Positions 9,305 through 16,597 of a stretch of DNA of 64,000 nucleotides are shown piece after piece (within the stretch, counting starts at the first letter, position 1; every line of letters begins with the position of its first letter). Where the stretch lies: the NCBI RefSeq assembly GCF_001984195.1, contig NZ_MTQN01000006.1:1-64000 (forward strand), in the 5' to 3' direction. The DNA is from Kribbella sp. ALI-6-A. GTDB lineage: Bacteria > Actinomycetota > Actinomycetes > Propionibacteriales > Kribbellaceae. The notes under the pieces were generated by a model, which saw only the letters and a list, made by a program, of their open reading frames with translations, made no database searches and had not been told where the DNA came from. The position numbers and the translations under genes are program-made.

Positions 9305-9961
9305 TCAGGAATCGGCCCATTCGGTGAGTCGGCTCAGGTCACTGACGACCAACTGAGGGCCTGGAGCCAAGGCACCGGACCGTCGAAGCGTGGTGAGTTG
9401 GTCCGTCACTGTGCTGCGAGCCATACCCAACGCAGTGGCCAACTCTTCCTGAGTGAAGGGAATGTGCCGCGGATCCGGCAGGCCGTCAGGGGCGAACCTG
9501 ACCAGATCGAGAAACAACCGCGCGATGCGCCGCACGGCCCGGCGGTGGGCCAGGTCGACCTGCCGGCCGACGGCCTGCTGAAACTTTCCGGCGATGTAGC
9601 GGTGGAACGCGCCGTGCAGGTCGTGACGGCCGAGGAACCGGTCGAATTCATACTGGGGAAGGAATCGCGCGGTGCACCGGTCGATGGTAACGACGTCCGC
9701 CGTGCGGGCGCCGTCGCTGTCGCCGGCGAGCTCGCCGAGGAGGTGGCCTCCGCCGCGGATGGTGAGGACCAGTTGAGCACCGTCCTCGGCGCTCGCGAGG
9801 AGTTTGACTCGGCCTGACTCGAGGACGAAGAGGAAGCCGCCGGGGTCACCTTGTCTGAGGATCGTTCGGCCCGGCGGAAAGCTACGGAGAGTGCCAGCGG
9901 CCAGCAACAGCCGCCAGGTCTCGGACCCGATCAACGCCTCGAAAGTCCCGTCAGTCGCCAT
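9305..9961 (-). CDS. Crp/Fnr-family transcriptional regulator
   Basis: This is a 218-aa protein with a cyclic-nucleotide-binding beta-roll (about residues 10-120) and a winged helix-turn-helix (about 150-210, FTQEELATALGMARSTVTDQL). The phosphate-binding cassette looks kept: GELAG followed by ARTADVV, matching the GEL...R.A.V pattern of cNMP binders. No Cys cluster for an Fe-S centre is visible. Being next to a nucleotide cyclase-like gene, it may sense that product and control the operon. The ATG at 9961 has GGAG about 8 nt upstream. A 47-bp element shared with the MemB upstream region lies just ahead of it. Confidence 0.88.
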   Translation of the reverse strand: MATDGTFEALIGSETWRLLLAAGTLRSFPPGRTILRQGDPGGFLFVLESGRVKLLASAEDGAQLVLTIRGGGHLLGELAGDSDGARTADVVTIDRCTARFLPQYEFDRFLGRHDLHGAFHRYIAGKFQQAVGRQVDLAHRRAVRRIARLFLDLVRFAPDGLPDPRHIPFTQEELATALGMARSTVTDQLTTLRRSGALAPGPQLVVSDLSRLTEWADS

Positions 9962-9981
9962 CGATCATCTCCGCGCCTCAC

Positions 9982-10028
9982 GTCCGCCAGAGCCACCGAA
10001 AGCTTCACACGATTCACAGAACGTAGCG
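9982..10028 (-). promoter_or_regulatory. 47-bp upstream element, copy A (ahead of Crp gene)
   Basis: It aligns without gaps to 11047-11093 (copy B) with 33 of 47 bases identical. The best-kept parts (minus strand) are CGCTAC at the 5' end, TGTGA, CTTTC and CTCTG. TGTGA is the classical Crp half-site, so these may be operators or promoters for the neighbouring Crp-family protein. The element ends 20 bp before the Crp ATG. Confidence 0.5.
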
Positions 10029-10048
10029 GGCGGGCGCGTGTCGTCGGA

Positions 10049-10975
10049 TCAGGGCTGATCGGGGTGATGCGGCTTTTCGGCGAAGAACTGTTCTCGGTAG
10101 TTGGTGGGGCGGGGGTCTTCGGAGTGATTCAGGGCGGTGGCGAGTTCGGCGATGGATTGGTCGGCGGCGGTGAGAGAGGGGTTGGGATGGCGGGACGGGA
10201 GTTCGTCGGTGTTGGCGACCGCGGAGAGTTGGGCGAGGGTTTCGAGGATGTCGACGGCTTGCTCGACCTTGCCCGGGTTGTTGACCAGCCACCAGACGGC
10301 GGCCGACCCCGGGGTGGCGAGGACCTCGTCGCGGAGGTAGGCGCGTTCGTCGCGTTCCATGCGGCGTTCGAGCAGGGTGGTTTGTTCGCGGCGATGGAGG
10401 GCGGCGAGGACCTGGAGGTGTTTGCTGTCGGCGTCGGGAAGGCGGAGCCGGACCTCGGTGGCCCAGGTGCGGACCTGGCCGCGGTCGTCCAGGTCCGGCT
10501 CGCCGAGCAGGGCGGCGAGGCGGTGCTGGTTGAGGGCTTCCTCGGTGGGTTGCTGGCCGGCGGTGAGGGCCTTCGCGCGGTTCAGCAAGGCGTCGACGGC
10601 CACGCTGCCGAGGTCGGCGTGGCGGGAGCCGGACAGCACCGTCGACCAGTGGACGACGGCGGAGAAGCTGAACTGGAAGTCGGGCGACGCGGACGGGAGC
10701 CGTACGTCGGCGATCGTGCGCGTCGGGGGGAGGGAGAAGACCGGGTCGAGGTCGTGGCTCGCGTGCGGGCTCGGGGCCGGCGGCGCGACCGGGGTCTGCA
10801 CGGTGATCGGGGCCGGCTTGGCGACGGGCTCCTTGGAGAGCACGGCGACAGCGAGCAGCAGGACCACGGCGAGCATCACGGCGACCCAGCCGGGCAGCCC
10901 TACGACCAGAGCAAGGAGGTACAGGAAAACGACCACCGCGGCGGACAGCAGGAGGGTGTTCTTGTCGAGCTTCAT
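10049..10975 (-). CDS. two-TM membrane protein, paralogue B (MemB)
   Basis: This 308-aa protein is paralogous to MemA at 5326. It has two membrane segments (about residues 7-26 and 28-47), then a Pro/Ala-rich linker (about 50-75), a beta segment ending in AVVHW (106-110), a helical region, and the conserved block YLRD (213-216) and VWWL (227-230). The ATG at 10975 follows GAAGGA; an upstream GTG extension of 37 codons has no such support. The soluble domain probably faces the cytosol. It lies 87 bp upstream of the Crp gene on the same strand and is preceded by the 47-bp element. Function unknown. Confidence 0.85.
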   Translation of the reverse strand: MKLDKNTLLLSAAVVVFLYLLALVVGLPGWVAVMLAVVLLLAVAVLSKEPVAKPAPITVQTPVAPPAPSPHASHDLDPVFSLPPTRTIADVRLPSASPDFQFSFSAVVHWSTVLSGSRHADLGSVAVDALLNRAKALTAGQQPTEEALNQHRLAALLGEPDLDDRGQVRTWATEVRLRLPDADSKHLQVLAALHRREQTTLLERRMERDERAYLRDEVLATPGSAAVWWLVNNPGKVEQAVDILETLAQLSAVANTDELPSRHPNPSLTAADQSIAELATALNHSEDPRPTNYREQFFAEKPHHPDQP

Positions 10976-11046
10976 CAGGGATTCCTTCAACGCAAGTACC
11001 GGCCGGCGTGCCCGGCTGGAGGAGTCCCCGCTGTTGGTCCTGGGCA

Positions 11047-11093
11047 GTCGGTCAGAGGCACAGAAAGTCTCACATGGTCGACGCACGGTAGCG
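11047..11093 (-). promoter_or_regulatory. 47-bp upstream element, copy B (ahead of MemB)
   Basis: Ungapped match to copy A at 9982-10028 (33/47 identical), in the 159-bp gap between the caspase-like gene and MemB. The element ends 71 bp before the MemB ATG, against 20 bp for copy A. The same orientation relative to the downstream gene suggests a shared regulator. Confidence 0.5.
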
Positions 11094-11134
11094 ACCGGTC
11101 TGCGTGTCGCTTCCGCTCCGTGAGAAACGAGGCG

Positions 11135-11764
11135 TCAACCGGTGAGGGAGCGCAGTGCGCGACGCGACGGAGTGAGCAGCACCGGCTTGTACGGGCAGCG
11201 GGCGTCGGTCAGGGTCTCGTAGGCGCTGATCGCGCGGTTGGCGGCGTCCCAGCCCTGCTCGGCGGGGCTCTTGCCGAGGCCGCGGTTGCGGATCAGGGCA
11301 CCGTAGAAGGCCGAGCAGAACACCGTCGCCTCGTACCAGCCGACGACCGTGCTGGTGCCGATGTAGGTGATGTCGTCCTGCAAGCAGTCGCGGATCGCGC
11401 GCTGCCACTTGCCGATGCCGGTCTTGCAGCCGTCGGCGATCACCACGCCGCTGGAAATGCCCCACTGCCGATCCAGGAACCAGTCGGCCAGCGCGCTCAG
11501 CGAGACCTGGGTCTGCCCGTCGGTGGACAGGAACGACGGCTCCTCGCTGTGGTCCCCGTGCGCCATCACGTGCAGCACGGTCGAGGGGGTGGTCAACGCG
11601 GAGAACGCTGTCTCGTGGTCGCGGGTGCGGACGAAGTTCACGTCGATCACGGGCGCGTTCCAGCCGGCATTGACGTTGCCGACCACGCCCTGGACGAATG
11701 TCATCGACGCGTCGAAGGAGCTGTCCAGACCAAGATCCACCAGCGTGATCAGCCGGTTCCTCAT
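11135..11764 (-). CDS. short caspase/CHAT-like cysteine protease
   Basis: This 209-aa protein has the paired motifs of the caspase-CHAT clan. His69 lies in a hydrophobic strand ending LHVMAHGD. Cys113 lies at the end of the next core strand, in GVVIADGCKTG. The spacing of about 45 residues, the small residues around both, and the following ITYIGTSTVVGW strand fit the fold. No extra sensor domain is present. The ATG at 11764 follows GAGGGGG; a longer open frame upstream overlaps the promoter region of the divergent aldo/keto reductase and is unlikely. The gene is the first of the leftward conflict-type cluster. Activity and targets are unproven. Confidence 0.68.
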   Translation of the reverse strand: MRNRLITLVDLGLDSSFDASMTFVQGVVGNVNAGWNAPVIDVNFVRTRDHETAFSALTTPSTVLHVMAHGDHSEEPSFLSTDGQTQVSLSALADWFLDRQWGISSGVVIADGCKTGIGKWQRAIRDCLQDDITYIGTSTVVGWYEATVFCSAFYGALIRNRGLGKSPAEQGWDAANRAISAYETLTDARCPYKPVLLTPSRRALRSLTG

Positions 11765-11891
11765 CCCCAACCCCCTCGCTCCCAGGGCCTGCCTCGGTGG
11801 CCCGGAATCATCATGACCCAGGATCCCGACAGTTTGGCCGTGGGGTCCGCGGATACCGTGAGCCGAGACCGGCCAGCCGAGGAGAAGCCCG

Positions 11892-12716
11892 ATGAGTGCT
11901 GCCCCGACCGTCACGTTGCGTCACGGCACCGCGCTGCCGCGGCTCGGCCTTGGGACGTCGCCGATGAACGACGACGAGGCCGAGCGCGCGGTCGCCACGG
12001 CGCTCGAGCTCGGGTACCGGCTGATCGACACCGCGGAGAACTACCGCAACGAGGTGGGCGTCGGCCGTGCGCTGAAGGGTGCTCCGCGCGACGAGCTGTT
12101 CGTGACCTCGAAGTTCAACAAGCGCTGGCACAGCGTCGAGGGCGCGCGGACGGCGTTCGAGGCGAGCGCGGACAAGCTCGGGCTGGACTACCTCGACCTC
12201 TTGCTCATCCATTGGCCCAATCCGGACCAGGACCAGTACGTCGACGCCTGGCGCGGGCTGATCGAGCTGCGCGAGGCCGGCCTGGTCCGCGCGATCGGTA
12301 CGTCGAACTTCAAGCCGTCGCACCTGCAGCGGCTGATCGACGAGACCGGCGAGGCCCCCGAAGTGAACCAGATCCAGCTGAGCCCGATCTGGGCCAAGCA
12401 GGACAGCCGGGACTTCCATGCCGCGCATGGGATCGTCACCGAAGCGTGGAGCCCGCTGGGCAAGGGCAGCGATCTGCTGGAGCGGCCGGACGTCGTACAG
12501 CTCGCCGAGAAGCACGGGAAGACGCCAGGGCAGGTCGTGCTGCGGTGGGAGGTGCAGCTGGACGTCGTACCGATTCCCAAGTCGGCGAACCGGGAGCGGC
12601 TCGCGCAGAACCTCGACGTGTTCGACTTCGAGCTGACCGACGAGGAGATGGCCAAGCTGTCCGCGCTGGACGGGTCCGGGTCAACACCGGCCGACTCGGA
12701 TCGCACAGGACACTGA
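11892..12716 (+). CDS. aldo/keto reductase
   Basis: This 274-aa protein is a TIM-barrel, NADPH-dependent aldo/keto reductase. The catalytic tetrad is visible: Asp46 (LIDTAENY), Tyr51, Lys74 (VTSKFN) and His107 (LLIHWP). The C-terminal cofactor motif VPIPKSANRERLAQNLDVFDF is also typical. It probably reduces small aldehydes or ketones such as 2,5-diketogluconate-type substrates; the exact substrate is unknown. The ATG follows GAGGAG. It is a single gene ended by the strong hairpin at 12712. Confidence 0.93.
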   Translation: MSAAPTVTLRHGTALPRLGLGTSPMNDDEAERAVATALELGYRLIDTAENYRNEVGVGRALKGAPRDELFVTSKFNKRWHSVEGARTAFEASADKLGLDYLDLLLIHWPNPDQDQYVDAWRGLIELREAGLVRAIGTSNFKPSHLQRLIDETGEAPEVNQIQLSPIWAKQDSRDFHAAHGIVTEAWSPLGKGSDLLERPDVVQLAEKHGKTPGQVVLRWEVQLDVVPIPKSANRERLAQNLDVFDFELTDEEMAKLSALDGSGSTPADSDRTGH

Positions 12717-12760
12717 CCGAACGGCCGGCCCGCCCTGGAAGGGGCGGACCGGCGGTCAGT
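12712..12760. terminator. long hairpin between convergent aldo/keto reductase and GH3 genes
   Basis: Outer arms ACTGACCG and CGGTCAGT enclose an inner GC-rich stem with a 5-nt loop. The hairpin starts inside the stop codon of the reductase and lies 70 bp from the GH3 stop, so it can serve both genes. Confidence 0.75.
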
Positions 12761-12829
12761 CAAAGCCCGGCAGCGTCGGACAGCCGCGATGCCGGCCGGT
12801 CGGCGCTGTGGTCAGGCGAAGCCGCCCGG

Positions 12830-14872
12830 TCAGCGGTGGGTGGTTGTGTGCAAGCCCCAGCCGAAGGGGTAGAGCGGGTTGTAGTTGCGGTCGCCGATGT
12901 TGATGGGTTCCTGGTCGGCGCTGCGCGGCCAGGTGTGCGACAGCTTGCCGGTGAACGGGCGCTTGCCGAACAGCACGTCCGCGACTCCCTCACCCTGCGA
13001 ACCGGGCAGCCACGACGCCACCAGCGCGTCGATCGTGCCGAGCTGGGCCGGCGGGATCACCTGCGGCCGCCCGGACACCACGAGCACGACGCACTTGGCG
13101 ACGGCGCCGCACACCTTGTCCACCACGGCCCTGTCCCCCGGCTGCAGGTCGAGGCTCTTCGGCTCGCGCGGTACGCCGGCGTCCTCGGGGTCCCAGGCCC
13201 ACGACGGACCGCCGACATCACCGAAGCCTTCGGCGTACGGGGTCTCGCCGATTGCGACGACGGCGACGTCGCTGCCGGCCGTCGGGGCGGAACCGTCCCT
13301 GCTGTAGGTGATTTGGGCCTCCGGGGCGACCTGCCGGATGCCTTCCAGGATGGTGTTGCCGGGCAACCGGTCGCGGCCCGAAGCGCCCTGCCAGCTGAGG
13401 GTCCAGCCGCCGGCCTGGTTGCCGATGTCGTCGGCGTTGCGGCCCGCGACGTACACCTTGGCGTTCTTCTTCAGCGGCAGCAGACCGCCCGAGTTCTTCA
13501 GCAACACCTGCGACTTGGCGACCGCCTCCCGCGCCAGCGCGCGGTGCTCGGCCGATCCCACTTCGGCCAGGTGCGTCCGGTCGGTGTAGGGCCGCTCGAA
13601 CAAGCCGAGCTGGAATTTCTTGGTCAGGATCCGCCGGACCGCGTCGTCGATGCGCGCCTGCGAGACCCGGCCGGCCCGGACCTCCTCGAGCAAGGTCGTG
13701 ACGAAGGCGGGCGACGAGTTCGGCTCCATGAACATGTCGATCCCGGCGTTCACCCCGGTCCGCACCTGCGTCGGCCAGTCCCCCGGCAACTGGTGGATTC
13801 CTTCCCAGTCGGAGATCACGAAGCCGTCGAAACCGAGCTTGCCCTTGAGCACGCCGGTGATCAGTTCCCGATTCGCATGCATCTTGATCGGGTTGCCGAT
13901 CCCGTCCTCGGTCCAGTCGACGCTGGAGAACGACGGCATCACGGTGCCGGTGTCGTACCGGCGTACGGAGGGCACGTACGGCGCCAGGTTGATCCGGGCG
14001 AAGTCGCGCCGGTTCGTCACGGTCACGCCCTGGTCGATCGTGTAGTCGCCGGCAGCCGAGCCGAACTCGGTGTCCCCGTCGCCCGCGTAGTGCTTCGCGC
14101 TCGCCAGCACACGGTCGCGGTTGTCCAGATCGCTGGTGCGCTTGCCCTGGAAGCCCTCGATGCTGGAGGCGTACCGCGTCACCAGGCCGGGGTGTTCGGA
14201 GAAGCTCTCGTACGTGCGGCCCCAACGGGTGTCGCGGGCCACGCAGACGCAGGGCGCGAAGTTCCACTGCGGACCGGTGGCGCGTGTCTCCTCGGCAACG
14301 ACGTGCGCGATCCGCTCGACCAGCCGGGGATCCCAGGTCGAGCCGAGGCCGATGTTGTGCGGGAAAACTGTTGCCCCGAGCAAGTTCGCGTGGCCGTGCA
14401 CCGCGTCGACGCCGTACAGGATCGGGATCTGCAGGCGAGTCTGAAGGGCGTACGACTGGAAGCGGTCGACCATGTCGGCCCACGCCTGCGGGGTGTTGGG
14501 GGTCGGGACCGAGCCGCCGCCCGACAGCAGCGACCCGAGCCGCAAACTGGTGATCAGCGAGGGGTTGTCGGTGACGGCGGCGCGCTCGGCCTGCGTCATC
14601 TGGCCGACCTTCTCCTCCAGCGTCATCCGGCGCAGCAGGTCCTCGACGCGGTGCCTCACGGGCAGTCGGTGGTTCAGGTAGGCCTGGCCGGTGTTGCGGA
14701 ACAGAGTCCGGCCCGCGTGGTCAGTTGGGTACGACGCAGTCGCGGCGCTGTCGGCCGCGGTCGGAACTCCGCTGGAGTTGGTCGGCGCGACGGTCAGCAC
14801 CAGGGTGACCGGAACGGCGGCGAGCAACGCGCGGCGGGCCCAACTGCGACGAGGGGATTCACTCCAACGCAT
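12830..14872 (-). CDS. secreted glycoside hydrolase family 3 beta-glucosidase
   Basis: This 680-aa protein has a signal peptide (RR then a hydrophobic stretch, residues about 12-30). The GH3 N-terminal barrel carries KHYAGDGDTEFG and the nucleophile Asp in FVISDWEGI. The C-terminal alpha/beta sandwich carries LLKNSGGLLPL. It is closest in pattern to exo-1,3/1,4-beta-glucan glucohydrolases (ExoI type), which release glucose from plant or fungal glucans outside the cell. The ATG has GAGGAG 6 nt upstream. It is monocistronic, and no sugar transporter or regulator is adjacent. Confidence 0.93.
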   Translation of the reverse strand: MRWSESPRRSWARRALLAAVPVTLVLTVAPTNSSGVPTAADSAATASYPTDHAGRTLFRNTGQAYLNHRLPVRHRVEDLLRRMTLEEKVGQMTQAERAAVTDNPSLITSLRLGSLLSGGGSVPTPNTPQAWADMVDRFQSYALQTRLQIPILYGVDAVHGHANLLGATVFPHNIGLGSTWDPRLVERIAHVVAEETRATGPQWNFAPCVCVARDTRWGRTYESFSEHPGLVTRYASSIEGFQGKRTSDLDNRDRVLASAKHYAGDGDTEFGSAAGDYTIDQGVTVTNRRDFARINLAPYVPSVRRYDTGTVMPSFSSVDWTEDGIGNPIKMHANRELITGVLKGKLGFDGFVISDWEGIHQLPGDWPTQVRTGVNAGIDMFMEPNSSPAFVTTLLEEVRAGRVSQARIDDAVRRILTKKFQLGLFERPYTDRTHLAEVGSAEHRALAREAVAKSQVLLKNSGGLLPLKKNAKVYVAGRNADDIGNQAGGWTLSWQGASGRDRLPGNTILEGIRQVAPEAQITYSRDGSAPTAGSDVAVVAIGETPYAEGFGDVGGPSWAWDPEDAGVPREPKSLDLQPGDRAVVDKVCGAVAKCVVLVVSGRPQVIPPAQLGTIDALVASWLPGSQGEGVADVLFGKRPFTGKLSHTWPRSADQEPINIGDRNYNPLYPFGWGLHTTTHR

Positions 14873-15161
14873 GGTGTGCTCCTCGGGCGATTAGGAGATG
14901 GAGCGGTCTCCGTCACCCTCCGGCGATCCCTACCAGAGGTCAAGATTTCGTCCGGTCTGCTGCGCCCAACGGCAGAGCCACTTGCGGACAGACAGAAACT
15001 GCGGTGTGGGCGGCAGCAGCACGACAGTGCCTGTTGCCGGCCTGGCGACGCGGGCGAACGTCAGCCCATGAGGGCATTGCCACAAGGTGCAAAAAGCTTC
15101 CGCTGCCGTGGACGACGGCCGCAGACTCCTTGCGACCCACCAACAACTCCAAGGAGTACAC

Positions 15162-15581
15162 GTGCGACGACTTGCTGCGACTGGTGTTGGCCTGGTAGCC
15201 GCTCTGGGGACGATCGGAGTTGCCGCGCCCGCCCAGGCGGCCGAAACGGCCGCGAAACCCTTCAACCTGACCTATGGTGCCAGCTACTACTCGGGCAGCG
15301 TCACCTTCTCCAGCCGTTCGGTCACGGCCACGGGCGTGCTGCACTCGGTCGCCGGAAGCGGTTGCCGATGGGTCTCAGTGGTTCCCTACGCGGGGACCAC
15401 GGCGTACCCAGGCACATTGCACAACGTAGGCCAGTGCAACGGCGCGACCGGCACGGCGACCGTCGGTGCCACGATAGACCTGCCCGGTGGTCCTTCCAGT
15501 GTCGTGGTCGGCCTCTGGACCTCCAACAGCGATGGTTCGAACCTCACGCTCGTCAGGACGACGAGCCACATCGCCCGCTGA
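15162..15581 (+). CDS. small secreted protein of unknown function
   Basis: This 139-aa protein starts at GTG 15162, supported by AAGGAG. A signal peptide (VRRLAATGVGLVAALGTIGV, ending near AAPAQAAE) is followed by a beta-rich mature domain of about 105 residues with a Cys pair (SGCRW and VGQCNG). The mature part has alternating Thr/Ser/Val strands like many secreted actinobacterial immunoglobulin-like or lectin-like domains. I do not recognise the family. A good terminator follows at once. Confidence 0.78.
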   Translation: MRRLAATGVGLVAALGTIGVAAPAQAAETAAKPFNLTYGASYYSGSVTFSSRSVTATGVLHSVAGSGCRWVSVVPYAGTTAYPGTLHNVGQCNGATGTATVGATIDLPGGPSSVVVGLWTSNSDGSNLTLVRTTSHIAR

Positions 15582-15588
15582 GACGCCC

Positions 15589-15626
15589 GCAAGAGGTCCT
15601 CTCCCGTGTCGGAGTGGACCTCTTGC
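15589..15626 (+). terminator. terminator of the small secreted protein gene
   Basis: A perfect 11-bp inverted repeat (GCAAGAGGTCC and complement) with a 16-nt loop starts 7 bp after the stop codon. Confidence 0.7.
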
Positions 15627-16015
15627 GACTCATCCACCGACCACTCGTTTGCGGCCGGCGACCGCGTTCTGACAGACATCCTGATCCCCTGTGCACACAG
15701 GGGATTTCTCGTGCCCAGGCTGGTGATCACCCGCTCAGCGGCTGAGCCCAAGCCCTGGTGTCGGCTCTCACGAACGGAGCCACAGAGCCGGGTCCGATCC
15801 AGTTCGTGGCCGCCGCGGGCCGCGCCCCCGGGCTTGTCACGGTGTGCCCGGTGGCGACCCAGGTCTGCCCCAGGTGTCGGTGACACAGCAGCCTCCTCCA
15901 GCCGCCGGCTCGTGGACCGCGCCTTTGCGCGCGTGGTCGATCGCGAGCGGATGGTCATCGAGCAGGTTCCAGCAGTGGCCGGGCTGGCCGCCATGATGCC
16001 GGACTGGGGCCGGTG
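15627..16015. other. gene-poor stretch with a second hairpin
   Basis: No convincing gene is seen. A perfect inverted repeat at 15684-15705 (ATCCCCTGTG and CACAGGGGAT) is followed by TTTCT and looks like another terminator. Open frames here have no start signal, domain or consistent codon use. The segment next to the VOC pseudogene may be decayed coding DNA. Confidence 0.5.
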
Positions 16016-16338
16016 TCAGTCGGTGGTGACCGTGGTGCCGCCCCACTCTTCAGGGGCGATGTCCCCGAGGGGCTGGGTGAACGTCCAGCGGTGACCCGTC
16101 AGGTCTTCGGCGTTGTACTGGCGTTCGCCGTACGGCAAGGCGGTCGGTTCGGTGGTGATGCGGCGCCGTGGCGGCGGGACTGTTCGCAGTGGGCGTGGGC
16201 ATCGTCGACGCGGACCATGATCGAGTGCGACGTCTCGCCGGGGCGCGGCGAATGGTGGTTGTTGTGCTCCTCCGCGATGTCGGGATAGATCAGCACCGGT
16301 ACGACGGTTGCGGCCGGAATGGAGGGGTTGGGCTGCAT
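16016..16338 (-). pseudogene. VOC (glyoxalase/PhnB-like) family gene, broken
   Basis: Two pieces of one VOC protein lie in different frames. The first, from about 16338 down to 16175, reads VVPVLIYPDI, then SHSIMVRVDDAHAHCEQ and SRRHGA. The second, from about 16175 to the stop at 16016, reads ITTEPTALPYGERQYNAEDL, then GHRWTFTQ and APEEWGG. A one-base loss near 16172-16176 explains the frame change. The middle of the domain (about 45 residues expected between PDI and PRPGE) is also missing, so this is a real pseudogene and not a sequencing slip. Confidence 0.7.
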
Positions 16339-16465
16339 GGGGAGCCGCCGTCTTCGCGATGTTTTTGCCGCGACTGTACGGGAGGGCGGCGAGCAGTCAG
16401 CGTACGACGGTCGCCGGTTCAGGGGATGGTGAACAGCTGAACTCTGCAACGGCTCTGGACGCGCT

Positions 16466-16503
16466 GCGGCCCCCGGGGAAAGTGGGAAGTTCCCGGGGGC
16501 CGC
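16466..16503. terminator. GC-rich hairpin downstream of nrdJ
   Basis: The arms GCGGCCCCCGGGGAA and TTCCCGGGGGCCGC pair with one bulge around a 9-nt loop. With the second hairpin at 16559 it forms a tandem terminator region between nrdJ and the VOC pseudogene. Confidence 0.55.
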
Positions 16504-16558
16504 GGCGCTTTCAACCAGGTCGGGCGGCGGCAGATCTGCCGTCACCTGAGGTGGGGTC

Positions 16559-16586
16559 GGCTGCGGCGGACAGTGCCGCCGCAGCC
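16559..16586 (-). terminator. nrdJ terminator hairpin
   Basis: A perfect 11-bp inverted repeat (GGCTGCGGCGG and complement) with a 6-nt loop lies 12 bp after the nrdJ stop codon. Confidence 0.7.
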
Positions 16587-16597
16587 TGGGTGGTGCG

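Noticed and set aside
5326..11764. Classical Pycsar or CBASS operon
   Set aside because: No PycTM or PycTIR effector with a fused cNMP-binding domain, and no CD-NTase, Cap2 or Cap3 gene. Only the cyclase class is shared, so the cluster is reported as a different, unproven module.
9851..15745. Very long open frame of nearly 2000 codons on the plus strand
   Set aside because: It runs antisense to the cyclase-cluster genes and the GH3 gene and contains no domain. Long antisense frames are expected at this GC content.
15606..16094. Open frame in the gap after the small secreted protein
   Set aside because: No signal, domain or ribosome site, and it overlaps two terminator-like hairpins and the VOC pseudogene.
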